This document shows, one piece after another, positions 24,589 to 33,692 of a stretch of DNA of 64,000 nt (the first letter of the stretch is position 1; each line of letters begins with the position of its first letter). The stretch spans positions 248,001 through 312,000 of the forward strand of contig NZ_SHNN01000004.1 in the NCBI RefSeq assembly GCF_026262625.1, read 5' to 3'. The DNA comes from Candidatus Litorirhabdus singularis (lineage in GTDB: Bacteria; Pseudomonadota; Gammaproteobacteria; Pseudomonadales; Halieaceae). Position numbers and translations under genes: made by a program. The notes below the pieces were generated by a model. The model was not told the origin of the DNA. It did not search any database and saw nothing but the letters and a program-made list of their open reading frames with translations.

Positions 24589-27021
24589 ATGAAAACAATC
24601 CCGCGCACCCCGCAATACCTGAACTGGCAACGTTTTAGAGCCGGCCTGCTGATAGGCATGGCCCCGGCACTGGCCTTGACGCCTCAATTTTCGCTGGCCC
24701 AGGGGCCGGTACTGGAAGAAGTAACGGTTACTGCTACCCGACGTGGCGATACCGATATCATGAAAACCGCGGTGGCCGTAACGGCATTGACCGCTAGCGA
24801 TATCGAAGCATTTTCGCCGCGTGACCTGAACGACATTGCTGTGATGGTACCCAGCCTGTCGGCCGGTACGGTGTCGGCGTTCAAGTCGGCATCCTTTGCC
24901 ATGCGCGGTGTGTCTGAGACCACCATCATTGTCTACAAGGAGTCGCCAGTAGGCGTCATCATTGATGACTTTGTGGTTAACCATGTGCAGACCCAGAACC
25001 TGGAGATGTTCGATATCGAACAGATTGAAGTTCTGCGTGGCCCCCAGGGCACACTGTTTGGTAAGAACACCACCGGCGGCACCATCAATATTAAAACCAA
25101 ACGCCCCGACCATGAAGTGCGCAATGCTGAGCTGCGTTATGAGTTTGGAGATTTCGGCACCCAAAAAATCACCGGCGCTCTGAACGTACCGCTTATTGAA
25201 GACACACTGTCGTTTCGCTTTGCTGGCCAGTGGCTGGAGAGCGATGGCTATTATGAGAACAATGCATCCTATGGTCCTTTGACCATCGCACCAGGCCTTG
25301 CTGCTCCGGGTGGCGCGATCGACGGACAGACTGGTCAGGGTGATGGTGGAGACCTCGGTGGTGACGACGTGCAGTCCATGCGCCTCAAGCTGCTGTGGTC
25401 ACCGACAGAAGACTTCAATGCCCTGCTGCAGTACGAGTACATCAAAGATCAGGGCGACACACCGCCCGTAGTGAATGAGTCTGGTCCAGGCTACCTGTTC
25501 GACGCTTGGGGCTTCACCTCTGCAGGGGGCGATCCGCTGAAGGATGCGGGGATTACTAACAACGACGATTTCCTATTCGAAATGTCAAAGGGGCACCAGA
25601 TTGATATTGAGGGTTTCTACCTGAATATGGACTGGACCATCGGCGACTACACCTTGTACTCGGTGACTGGACAGCGCAATCAGGAATCCCATCTTCCCAA
25701 CACTTACAGTGGCGAAGTTTTCCAAACACTGTTTGATGCGACCCGTGACGACGAGCGAGAGACATTTCAGCAAGAAATTCGACTCGCTTCCGATCTTGAC
25801 GGTCCGTTCAACTTTGTGACTGGTCTCTACTACCAGAAAGAAGACATCGACTTCTGTGTGGTTCAGGTGGTCGGCTTTGTTGACCTGTTGCTCGACGGCG
25901 AGCCCGCCTTCCTGAGCGCAAACCCACTGATTCTTTGTAACAAGCAGGAAGCAGAGGCGCTGGCGGTCTACATTGACGGTACCTACGACATCTCTGATAA
26001 CTTCCACATCAGTGCTGGTTTCCGCTACACCGATGAGGAAAAGGAATGGACTGGACGGCCGCGGGTCCCCATTCAGGCACTGCCTGACGGTGGCTTTGAT
26101 CCTAACTTCACCTGGGAAGAGTTGGGCACCCCGCTGGCGGGCGCAGATTTTGAGCGCTTCCCCGACGGTGTTGTCACCGATAAAGAAGACTGGCAGGAAC
26201 CGACCTACCGCTTGCAGTTTGCTTATGACTTCAGCGAAGACCTGTTCGGTTGGGCCGGTTATTCCCGCGGTTTCAAAAGTGGCGGCTACAATGACCAGAC
26301 CGGTACCGTCCTGAACCCGATTCCAGCGGTAGCGGCACGTCCGACAGACCCTGAAATTGCTGATTCGTTTGAAGTGGGTGTGAAGTCTATACTCGCCGGC
26401 GGCGCTGCCAACATACAGGTAACCGGTTTCTACGTGGAATACAAAGATGCCCAGAGAACCTTCAATGCCACTTTCCCCACCGGGCAGGAGACATTGTTCT
26501 TCAACGCTGCAGAGCTTGAGGTGATGGGTATTGAACTGGAAGGCTCCTGGGCGATTACTGATAGTCTGGTGCTGCGCGGTAACGCGATGTGGCAGGATGC
26601 GGAGTTCAACGAGTTTCGTGCTGACACCGACTTCGACGGCATTGACGATATCGATCTGAGTGGCAAGCCACCTACCCGTACTCCCGAATGGATGGGCGCA
26701 TTGGATGCGATCTATACCTGGGATCTGGACATGGGCGATGTCGACTTCAACTTGCGTGTTTCCTATGAAGACGAGTCTGTTGCTGGTTATTCCGATGTGG
26801 ACGAAAGTTATGACACCACATTGAATTCCAGAACCGTCTGGGACGCCGGCGTTACCTTCAAGCATTCCAGTGATAAATGGTGGGTTCGCGGCTTTGCCAA
26901 GAACTTTACCGATGAGCGCTATCGCACAGGTTCACTGTCAGTCGGTAACTTTTGGATCATGTCTGCCTATGCACCGCCTGAGTACTACGGCATGGAGTTG
27001 GGCGTCAATATCGACTTTTGA
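24589..27021 (+). CDS. TonB-dependent outer-membrane receptor (second of two)
   Basis: An 810-residue receptor started at the ATG at 24589, with CAGGAG nine bases upstream. A long signal peptide ends near FSLAQG, followed by a TonB box-like EEVTVTATRRG, the plug (FAMRGVSETTIIV, VLRGPQGTLFGKNTTGG) and a 22-strand barrel ending in ELGVNIDF. It belongs to the IroN-like type of the receptor at 4191 but is clearly divergent, for example in its extracellular loops. It carries its own copy of the shared operator, so it is probably induced with the catabolic genes. A strong terminator follows. Confidence 0.93.
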   Translation: MKTIPRTPQYLNWQRFRAGLLIGMAPALALTPQFSLAQGPVLEEVTVTATRRGDTDIMKTAVAVTALTASDIEAFSPRDLNDIAVMVPSLSAGTVSAFKSASFAMRGVSETTIIVYKESPVGVIIDDFVVNHVQTQNLEMFDIEQIEVLRGPQGTLFGKNTTGGTINIKTKRPDHEVRNAELRYEFGDFGTQKITGALNVPLIEDTLSFRFAGQWLESDGYYENNASYGPLTIAPGLAAPGGAIDGQTGQGDGGDLGGDDVQSMRLKLLWSPTEDFNALLQYEYIKDQGDTPPVVNESGPGYLFDAWGFTSAGGDPLKDAGITNNDDFLFEMSKGHQIDIEGFYLNMDWTIGDYTLYSVTGQRNQESHLPNTYSGEVFQTLFDATRDDERETFQQEIRLASDLDGPFNFVTGLYYQKEDIDFCVVQVVGFVDLLLDGEPAFLSANPLILCNKQEAEALAVYIDGTYDISDNFHISAGFRYTDEEKEWTGRPRVPIQALPDGGFDPNFTWEELGTPLAGADFERFPDGVVTDKEDWQEPTYRLQFAYDFSEDLFGWAGYSRGFKSGGYNDQTGTVLNPIPAVAARPTDPEIADSFEVGVKSILAGGAANIQVTGFYVEYKDAQRTFNATFPTGQETLFFNAAELEVMGIELEGSWAITDSLVLRGNAMWQDAEFNEFRADTDFDGIDDIDLSGKPPTRTPEWMGALDAIYTWDLDMGDVDFNLRVSYEDESVAGYSDVDESYDTTLNSRTVWDAGVTFKHSSDKWWVRGFAKNFTDERYRTGSLSVGNFWIMSAYAPPEYYGMELGVNIDF

Positions 27022-27063
27022 TAGTGGCATGATCCACAACTTATTACATTGGGTGTAATTATT

Positions 27064-27091
27064 GGGCCGACTTTTGTCGGCCCCTTTTTTT
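27064..27091 (+). terminator. Rho-independent terminator
   Basis: GGGCCGAC-TTTT-GTCGGCCC forms an eight-base stem followed by C and seven T. It ends the TonB-receptor transcript. Confidence 0.92.
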
Positions 27092-27133
27092 GTCCGTAGA
27101 AAAATAAATAGGCTGCCAGCGGAGAAGTCGCTT

Positions 27134-28939
27134 ATGGGTTTACAGCATTGGACATTGGGTGGGGTGGTCAGCCTGGCCCTGCTGGCAGGCAGTCCAGTAT
27201 GGGCTGATGACTATTCGCCAGGCGTTGGACCACCCTTGCCGCGCCAGGCGTTGTTTGGTGACCTGCACCTGCACTCGCGCGCTTCTGCCGACGCTAATGC
27301 CATGGGTAACGTTTCGCTGACGGCGGCGGATGCCTATCGGTTTGCCAGTGGTGAGCAGGTAACCAGCAGCTCCGGTTTACCGGTGCGTTTGCGGCGCCCG
27401 CTGGATTTTTTGGCGGTAACGGATCACGCTGAATTTCTAGGTATTCTCAACGCCTTTGCTGAAAAGAACCCGCTGCTCATGGATTCGCCGTTAGGTCGGC
27501 GCTGGGGTGCTCTGTCTGGCGATGAATTTCTGCAGGCGTTTGTTGCCTCGCTGTCTGACCCTGACCCGGTGCGCGATGATGTGCCTGATTCACTGGAATG
27601 GCAGATATGGAAGGACCTGACCAGTACCGCCGACGACTTTTACAAGCCGGGTCAGTTCACCACGTTTTCCGCCTATGAATGGACGGCGGCCAATGAAGGT
27701 AACAACTTACACCGCTGTGTGATTTACCGTGATGCGGCCGATGTCACTTCAACCGTTATGCCGTTCTCATCTTTCTCTGGCGATGACCCCGAGCAACTGT
27801 GGTCGGCGTTAGAGCGGTATGAGCAAGCCACCGGCGGACGAGTGATGGCTATTCCTCACAACGGCAATCTGAGCAATGGCATTATGTGGGATACCCAGAC
27901 CTTGTCAGGTGCTCCGCTGGATAAAGACTACGCCATCAAGCGCATGCGCTGGGAGCCGGTCGCTGAAGTCACTCAGGTTAAGGGCGACAGCGAAACCCAT
28001 CCTATACTCTCACCGGAAGATGAGTTCGCCGACTTTGAACGCTGGGACCGCTACAACATTATGAATACAGCGACGACAGGGCCAGAGAACCTGCCTGGCT
28101 CTTATGCGCGCTCGGCGCTGAAGCGTGGCCTGTCTCTGGAGAAGACGCTGGGTGTTAATCCCTATCAATTTGGCATGATTGGCTCCACGGATTCACACAC
28201 CGGTTTGGTGACCGCAGCAGAAGATAACTTCTTCGGTAAGTTCGCCAACTCTGAGCCAGGCGTGCGCACCAGTGGCAGTCATATGGCCGGCATGAAAAAT
28301 GCCGATTGGGAGCTGGGAGCGTCTGGCCTGGCTGCTGTGTGGGCTCATGAAAACACCCGTGAAGCGATCTTCGATGCGCTGGAGCGCAAAGAGATTTATG
28401 CCACCACCGGTTCGCGAATACTGTTGCGATTTTTTGCCGGCTGGCAGTACCAGGGCGGTGAGCTGAATTCACCGGAGTTTACTGAGCTGGCGTATGAGCG
28501 CGGCGTGCCCATGGGCGGCGAATTGGGCCCAGGGCCACGCGGCCAGGCCCCGAAGTTTTTACTCTATGCCCTGAAAGACCCCGACGGCCCGAATTTGGCA
28601 CGCCTGCAGGTGATTAAGGGCTGGCTGGATAAATCTGGCAAGCCGCACGAGCGGATTTATGAAGTGGCACAAGCCCAAGAGTTACCCGCCGCTACCAGTA
28701 AAGAGCCGCAGGACTATTCCAATGCCTTTGGCGCTGCAGAATTAAAGGCCGAATGGCAGGACCCGGATTTTGATAAGCGCGCCAGTGCGTTTTACTATGC
28801 CCGGGTTATTGAAATTCCACGCTTGCGCTGGACTATGCATGACCAGAAATATTTCAAGGTAGCGGCGGCTAAAGAAGCACCCGTAACCGTTCAAGATAGA
28901 GCCTATTCATCACCTGTTTGGTACCGCCCTCATGATTAA
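27134..28939 (+). CDS. Secreted DUF3604 protein
   Basis: A protein of 601 residues with a signal peptide (GLQHWTLGGVVSLALLAGS, cleavage near VWADD). It matches the DUF3604 family, which has PHP-like metal-binding motifs: FGDLHLHSRASAD, LAVTDHAEFLG and GSTDSHTGL with many His/Asp residues. Function in the family is not established; a metal-dependent hydrolase of the periplasm is likely. The ATG at 27134 gives the best signal peptide; an upstream frame without a ribosome binding site is open. The stop overlaps the next gene by eight bases, so it is coupled with the PQQ dehydrogenase. DUF3604 genes often sit beside TonB receptors in marine degraders. Confidence 0.85.
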   Translation: MGLQHWTLGGVVSLALLAGSPVWADDYSPGVGPPLPRQALFGDLHLHSRASADANAMGNVSLTAADAYRFASGEQVTSSSGLPVRLRRPLDFLAVTDHAEFLGILNAFAEKNPLLMDSPLGRRWGALSGDEFLQAFVASLSDPDPVRDDVPDSLEWQIWKDLTSTADDFYKPGQFTTFSAYEWTAANEGNNLHRCVIYRDAADVTSTVMPFSSFSGDDPEQLWSALERYEQATGGRVMAIPHNGNLSNGIMWDTQTLSGAPLDKDYAIKRMRWEPVAEVTQVKGDSETHPILSPEDEFADFERWDRYNIMNTATTGPENLPGSYARSALKRGLSLEKTLGVNPYQFGMIGSTDSHTGLVTAAEDNFFGKFANSEPGVRTSGSHMAGMKNADWELGASGLAAVWAHENTREAIFDALERKEIYATTGSRILLRFFAGWQYQGGELNSPEFTELAYERGVPMGGELGPGPRGQAPKFLLYALKDPDGPNLARLQVIKGWLDKSGKPHERIYEVAQAQELPAATSKEPQDYSNAFGAAELKAEWQDPDFDKRASAFYYARVIEIPRLRWTMHDQKYFKVAAAKEAPVTVQDRAYSSPVWYRPHD

Positions 28940-30755
28940 ACGAATTCTATTGTCTGCCAGCCTGTGCGCCTTGCCACTATTCTCCTTTGCCGCTATCGAC
29001 CCCGGTGCTCAGTTGTATCAGCAGCACTGTGAGCAGTGCCATGGTGGATCCGTATCCAAAGCACCGCAGCTCAGTTTGCTGCAAATAATGTCGCCCAGCT
29101 CGATTTACCGCGCTATGACCGAAGGCATTATGATGGAGCAGGCACGCGGCCTTAAAGCATCAGAGCGACAGCTGATTGCCGAACACCTGACCGGCCAACC
29201 GCTCAACGGCGGAGGCGAAGTGCCCTTGCCACAAGCCTGTTCCGGCGCCGACGCTGCTTTTTCTGCTGCTGGTAATACCCCGCTGGCCGGCTGGGGCACC
29301 GACCTGCGCAATCAGCGTTTTCAGGGCAAGCTGCACACATCGCTAAACTTGGCTGACATGCCAGGCATGAAACTGAAATGGGCATTTGCTTACCCGGATG
29401 CAGTACGTGCCAGGTCTCAGCCACTGGTGGTGGGCAATACACTATTCGTAGGCGCCCAGGACGGCTCAGTCTTTGCACTGGATCGCAGTAGCGGTTGTCT
29501 GCGCTGGCGCTTTGAAACTGTGGCCGAAGTTAGAACCGCCATTGTCTTAGGTGACCAGAAACCCGGCAGTGACATGCTGCTGTTTTTTGGTGACATCGTT
29601 GGCAATGTATACGCGGTAAGGGCTGCCACGGGTGAACTGGTTTGGCGTGACCGACCCGACGATCACCCCAGCCTGACGCTGACTGCGGCTCCGGCTTTGC
29701 ACGAGGGGCGGCTCTACGTTCCCCTTAGCGCGTTAGAAGTGACCGCGGCGGCTGACCCTGAATATGCCTGCTGCACCTTTCGCGGTGGGGTAGCGGTCTA
29801 CGAGGCCAAAACCGGTGCGCGTCACTGGACCGGCTATACCATTGACGTGCCGCCGCAAGAAGTCGGTAAAAATTCTATCGGTACGCCGCGCATAGCACCG
29901 TCCGGTTCACCGATCTGGAATACGCCGGTGCTGGACCTGAAGCGCCAGCTGATCTATGTGGGTACCGGCGAAAACTATTCCTCGCCTGCCAATGGCACCA
30001 GCGATGCCATTATTGCCCTGAGCATGAAGGACGGCTCTATTGCCTGGGTACAACAAATGACCGCGGGTGATGCCTGGAACATGGGCTGCGAGACCGAGGA
30101 AAAAGTAAATTGCCCGCCTGAAAATGGACCTGATTATGATTTTGGTGCCGCGACTATTCTGGCTCAAACCAGCACCGGTAAAGACATAGTGCTGGCAGGA
30201 CAGAAGTCCGGTGACGTGTATGCACTGGACCCGGATAACGGCGGCAAGATTTTGTGGCAACAGAAAATGGGCCGTGGCGGTATTCAGGGCGGCGTGCATT
30301 TTGGCATGGCTGTGGACGGCGATACATTGTATGTGCCGATGTCTGACTTTGACGGCGGGCCGCGCTGGCCTGGCGTTGCGCGACCGGGGATGTCTGCCGT
30401 TGATATCAGTACTGGCACTGTACATTGGTTTACGCCAGCACAAGATATCTGTGAGGGGCGGGAGTTCTGCCAACCGGGCTTGTCGGCACCGGCTACCGCG
30501 ATGAGCGGCGGTGTAATCTCGGGATCAATGGATGGTCACCTGCGCGCCTATGACAAGAAGAACGGTAAAGTCCTCTGGGACTACGACACGGCCCAGACCT
30601 ATACCACCGTCAACGGTGTTGAAGCCAATGGCGGTTCCATCGGTGGCGGAAGTGGGCCGGTACTGGATGGCAATATGCTGTTCGTTAACTCTGGCTACGG
30701 TATCTACTTTCACATGCCGGGTAATGTGCTGTTGGCGTTTGAGTTGGCGCCCTGA
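28932..30755 (+). CDS. Cytochrome c-PQQ dehydrogenase (polyvinyl-alcohol-dehydrogenase-like)
   Basis: A periplasmic protein of 607 residues with a signal peptide (MIKRILLSASLCALPLFSFA). An N-terminal c-type cytochrome domain has CEQCH at residues 33-37 (distal Met in a MMEQARGL-like segment), and an eight-bladed PQQ beta-propeller follows, with repeats such as NTLFVGAQDGSVFALDRSSG and DIVLAGQKSGDVYALDPDNGG. Cytochrome-first order is typical of polyvinyl alcohol dehydrogenase relatives. It should oxidise an alcohol or related substrate and hand electrons to the respiratory chain. A Cys pair (AGDAWNMGCETEEKVNC) may form a disulfide. Loss of substrate information prevents a finer call. Confidence 0.9.
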   Translation: MIKRILLSASLCALPLFSFAAIDPGAQLYQQHCEQCHGGSVSKAPQLSLLQIMSPSSIYRAMTEGIMMEQARGLKASERQLIAEHLTGQPLNGGGEVPLPQACSGADAAFSAAGNTPLAGWGTDLRNQRFQGKLHTSLNLADMPGMKLKWAFAYPDAVRARSQPLVVGNTLFVGAQDGSVFALDRSSGCLRWRFETVAEVRTAIVLGDQKPGSDMLLFFGDIVGNVYAVRAATGELVWRDRPDDHPSLTLTAAPALHEGRLYVPLSALEVTAAADPEYACCTFRGGVAVYEAKTGARHWTGYTIDVPPQEVGKNSIGTPRIAPSGSPIWNTPVLDLKRQLIYVGTGENYSSPANGTSDAIIALSMKDGSIAWVQQMTAGDAWNMGCETEEKVNCPPENGPDYDFGAATILAQTSTGKDIVLAGQKSGDVYALDPDNGGKILWQQKMGRGGIQGGVHFGMAVDGDTLYVPMSDFDGGPRWPGVARPGMSAVDISTGTVHWFTPAQDICEGREFCQPGLSAPATAMSGGVISGSMDGHLRAYDKKNGKVLWDYDTAQTYTTVNGVEANGGSIGGGSGPVLDGNMLFVNSGYGIYFHMPGNVLLAFELAP

Positions 30756-30916
30756 TGCTCGGACCTGCGGCGGCCGTCGGGGGTGTATTCAGGCTGGGAG
30801 CGCACCTGGCCTTGGCCTGGCATTATCGGGCTATAAGGATTAGTGCGTTTAAAGAATACGGTACGGCCGCCTGATAGCCATCAGCTGGATGTCCATTTCC
30901 TCAGAGGCTGAATGTG

Positions 30917-30931
30917 CCAGAACTGTTCTGG
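30917..30931. promoter_or_regulatory. Palindrome, candidate enhancer-binding site
   Basis: CCAGAAC-T-GTTCTGG is a perfect inverted repeat with seven-base arms. It lies about 115 bases upstream of the sigma-54-type promoter, within the usual distance for an enhancer-binding protein such as PrsR-type regulators. Confidence 0.5.
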
Positions 30932-31045
30932 TAAATAGAGGGGCGGCCTCACGAGTGCTCCAAAACGTCAATAATTCTTACAATCCCTTGGAAACCACGC
31001 ATCCTTTATTTTGTATCTCATTGATACCTATGGAAAAAACACTAG

Positions 31046-31061
31046 TGGCTTGATATTTGCA
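31046..31061 (+). promoter_or_regulatory. Sigma-54 (RpoN)-type promoter
   Basis: TGGCTTGATATTTGCA matches the -24/-12 consensus TGGCACG-N4-TTGCA with only two mismatches, and GG and GC are separated by the required ten bases. It points at the small gene at 31104, with transcription expected to begin near 31072. Confidence 0.7.
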
Positions 31062-31103
31062 TCTAAGGCTATACGGCCTGTCTATGGACCTTTATGGAGC
31101 AAG

Positions 31104-31304
31104 ATGATGTTGAGCAAAAGAATAATCACGGCTATGGCTACTCTGTTATTTGCTAATAGCGTGCTGGCCAGCCAGCCACTGGGTACGCCTTTGGTGCTGC
31201 AGCTTGGAACGGAATCGACCCTCGCTACGGGCGGGATAATGATGATCGCTGCTGTCTCATTGGCTGTCGGCATCCGCATGGTGAAGCAAAAACAGCAAAG
31301 GTAG
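31104..31304 (+). CDS. Small secreted protein with C-terminal anchor, candidate exosortase substrate
   Basis: A protein of 66 residues (65 from the ATG at 31107). The N-terminus is a signal peptide (LSKRIITAMATLLFANSVLA, cleavage near LAS-QP). Then come about 22 residues including QPLGTPLVLQLGTEST, a hydrophobic segment (GGIMMIAAVSLAVGIRMV) and a basic tail KQKQQR. The sequence of motif, helix and basic end is the layout of exosortase sorting signals, though no PEP motif is present. It stands directly downstream of the sigma-54 promoter and 40 bases upstream of the exosortase fusion. Substrate status is inferred. Confidence 0.7.
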   Translation: MMLSKRIITAMATLLFANSVLASQPLGTPLVLQLGTESTLATGGIMMIAAVSLAVGIRMVKQKQQR

Positions 31305-31344
31305 TATTTTTTCTCCGTCGCTTGCTAGCAAGAGCGTTCGCTAG

Positions 31345-33585
31345 ATGAACCTCTCATTTGCTGGCATTCATGCGCTGATATTTTTTGGCAGCGCATTGCT
31401 ATTACTCATCCTGGAGACATTGAGGAGAAGCCAGCGTGAGCCCGTTAGGGGCAGGGAGCGCTGGATCGTGAACCTGAGCCTTATGCTCGTGGTTAGTATG
31501 GGCGGAACGCTGATATTTGCGGCGGGTCCACTTGATATCGCGCAAGCACAGCAACAGGCTGGGGAGTCGGGCTGGAATCTGCCGCTGATAGTCGAAATTC
31601 TGCTGGTATTTCTGCTGTTGGATTTTTGGCGTTATTGGGAGCACAGAGTTTTCCACGAGGTGCCGCTGCTCTGGCGAGTGCATCTGGTTCACCACAGCGA
31701 TACGTTTGTCGACGTGACTACAGCGGAACGCCACCATCCCTTTGAGGCGCTGCTCACGCTGCCGTTGGCAGCCATGCTGGTGCTGGCGCTTGGCCTGCCG
31801 CCAGCCGGCCTGATGCTGTACATGATTATTGCGGGCATGAGTGCGTTGTTTACCCACGCTAATGTTCGTTTGCCCGATAGGGTAGACAGGCGGCTGCGCA
31901 GGGTACTGGTAACGCCCTCTGTTCACGCGATTCACCACGGCAGCACACCGGCTTTGGCAGACAGTAATTATGGCGCCATATTCAGCTGCTGGGACCGGAT
32001 GTTTGGCACTTACTCTGACCCCGAAACCACGCGGGTTGATCACTTCGGGCTGGAATATTTTCATCGGCGCAGCGAGCGCACCCTGGTGCAGACAATGCTG
32101 CAGCCATTCCTCTATCGCGCAAAGATGACTGCCTATGAGCGTGAACCGGATGAGCTCGCCGCAGTTGCGGCTATCACCCTGGGGCCCACCTGGGTGCGAG
32201 CACTTACCTTATTAGGACTGATCCTGGCCTTTTCTGGTCTGGCCATGTGGCCAACTGTTGTTAACCTGACCTCTATCTGGGCGTCCACAGAGAGCTACCA
32301 GTACGCTTGGCTGGTGGTGCCATTTTTCGTATACGCCATGGGCTGGCACTATCGCGAGGAGCTCCTGCGACAGACTCCGCAGCCAGACGCTGCCGGTTTG
32401 TTGCTGACCGCAGCTGCGTTGCTGCTGTGGTCGACCGCCGCGCTGGTGCAAATCGACCTGCTACAACATATTGCGCTGGTTATACTCCTGCAGGGTATTT
32501 TCCTGGCGGTGCTGGGGCGGGGACTGTGGCTGCGATTTCTGCCGGTGTTTCTGGTACTGCTGTTCATGATTCCATCGGGCGATGTGCTTGAGTTTCCGCT
32601 GCGCGTGCTGACGTTGGATATGATTGTTTTCTTCTGCCAGTTGGTAGATTTACCCTACGTATTGGATGGCTTCAGAATTAACGTGGGTGACAATAATTAC
32701 GTGGTCCTAGATGCCTGCTCTGGCCTCAGCTTTGTCCTGCTGGCAATGTTCCTGAGCTACAGCCTGGGGTCATTGTTGTATCGCAATCTTTTTAAAGTTG
32801 TCGGCCTGACCATGCTGGGCGGATTGCTGGGCATAGTTGCCAATGGGTTGCGGGTCAACGCAATAGTCTGGGTAGACTGGATTAGCGGCACCCAAATGGA
32901 TTTAGGCGCTCACCAGGAATACCAGCTACTGGCTCTCATCTTTATGTTAGGAGGTATTTTTTTGGTGCTCTCGCGATTATCGCTGGAAGCACCCACTGAA
33001 AAAGTCACCCCGACGAGGCCTGTCGAGCCTTCCAGTTTGGCGCGCTACTCACCGGCGGCAGTTGCTATGACCATCGGGCTGATGACACTCCTGCAGCTTT
33101 TCAGCGGAGGCAACACGACATCTGGCGCGGAGTATCAACTGCCAATTGAGGATGATTGGGTGGTCGATGCGGCACGCAAAACCGGGACCTTGCAACTGCA
33201 GCGCGCGGGGGCCTTCCAGGCCACGGTAGTGCTGGCTTTACCAGGCAACGAAAGTCTGCAAACGCCCCGACCGACCAAGGCTGCCGGCGCCTGGCGAGAG
33301 ACCCGGGTGGAAAAGCACGAGGCCTGTGCTGAGCAGCGCTGCTACCCATTGATACACACGCAATGGAATATGGCTAAAAGCGATGCGGAAAAGCATATGT
33401 ATTATGCCTACCATATAGGCGGCAGGGTAACCGACTCCAAATTACTGTACCGACTGGCATCGGGCTGGAACCGGCTTCTGGGACGGGAGGAAAGTACCGG
33501 CCTGATCTCAATGATGATTGACGGCGACTCGCCGCCGATTCATGAACTCGCGGGCTCCTACTCGCGTATCTTGCAGAGGCTATAA
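31345..33585 (+). CDS. Desaturase-exosortase-EpsI-like fusion protein
   Basis: A protein of 746 residues in three parts. Residues 1 to about 260 are a fatty acid hydroxylase/sterol desaturase domain with His boxes (HRVFHE, HLVHHSD, HH in AERHHPFE, HAIHHG). Residues about 280-560 are an eight-helix exosortase domain with Cys458 in DACSGLSF, Arg503 in NGLRVN and His523 in GAHQEYQ, the expected catalytic triad. Residues about 570-746 resemble EpsI, the exosortase-associated domain. Exosortases cleave C-terminal sorting signals of exported proteins. The fusion suggests coupling of protein processing with lipid modification. It probably shares the sigma-54 transcript with the small gene upstream. 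Confidence 0.9.
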   Translation: MNLSFAGIHALIFFGSALLLLILETLRRSQREPVRGRERWIVNLSLMLVVSMGGTLIFAAGPLDIAQAQQQAGESGWNLPLIVEILLVFLLLDFWRYWEHRVFHEVPLLWRVHLVHHSDTFVDVTTAERHHPFEALLTLPLAAMLVLALGLPPAGLMLYMIIAGMSALFTHANVRLPDRVDRRLRRVLVTPSVHAIHHGSTPALADSNYGAIFSCWDRMFGTYSDPETTRVDHFGLEYFHRRSERTLVQTMLQPFLYRAKMTAYEREPDELAAVAAITLGPTWVRALTLLGLILAFSGLAMWPTVVNLTSIWASTESYQYAWLVVPFFVYAMGWHYREELLRQTPQPDAAGLLLTAAALLLWSTAALVQIDLLQHIALVILLQGIFLAVLGRGLWLRFLPVFLVLLFMIPSGDVLEFPLRVLTLDMIVFFCQLVDLPYVLDGFRINVGDNNYVVLDACSGLSFVLLAMFLSYSLGSLLYRNLFKVVGLTMLGGLLGIVANGLRVNAIVWVDWISGTQMDLGAHQEYQLLALIFMLGGIFLVLSRLSLEAPTEKVTPTRPVEPSSLARYSPAAVAMTIGLMTLLQLFSGGNTTSGAEYQLPIEDDWVVDAARKTGTLQLQRAGAFQATVVLALPGNESLQTPRPTKAAGAWRETRVEKHEACAEQRCYPLIHTQWNMAKSDAEKHMYYAYHIGGRVTDSKLLYRLASGWNRLLGREESTGLISMMIDGDSPPIHELAGSYSRILQRL

Positions 33586-33607
33586 CCCGCCACCGTTGGT
33601 CTGGGAA

Positions 33608-33634
33608 TTAAGGGGGCAGACTCCTTTAACCTGG
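33608..33634. repeat. Degenerate REP-like repeat
   Basis: TTAAGGGGGCAGACTCCTTTAACC here resembles the hairpin arms at 41756 and 42776 and the degenerate copy at 63605. It lies between the exosortase fusion and a convergent membrane-protein gene. Confidence 0.5.
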
Positions 33635-33692
33635 AAGTAGCCCGGTGACCTGAATGCATCGACCTCGGTTATTGTGCCTCCGGTGGGCAGTG

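Larger units (their letters stand above)
30756..31103. other. Regulatory region upstream of the exosortase locus
   Basis: No gene is seen in this 348-base gap. It holds the palindrome at 30917-30931 and a sigma-54-type promoter at 31046-31061, annotated separately. Confidence 0.6.

Noticed and set aside
25585-26865. Long open frame of 426 codons antisense to the second TonB receptor
   Set aside because: It lies wholly within a clear receptor gene, has no recognisable domain and follows from the base composition. The same holds for frames antisense to the sulfatase (40371-41612), the monooxygenase (8981-9856) and the SDR at 7171.
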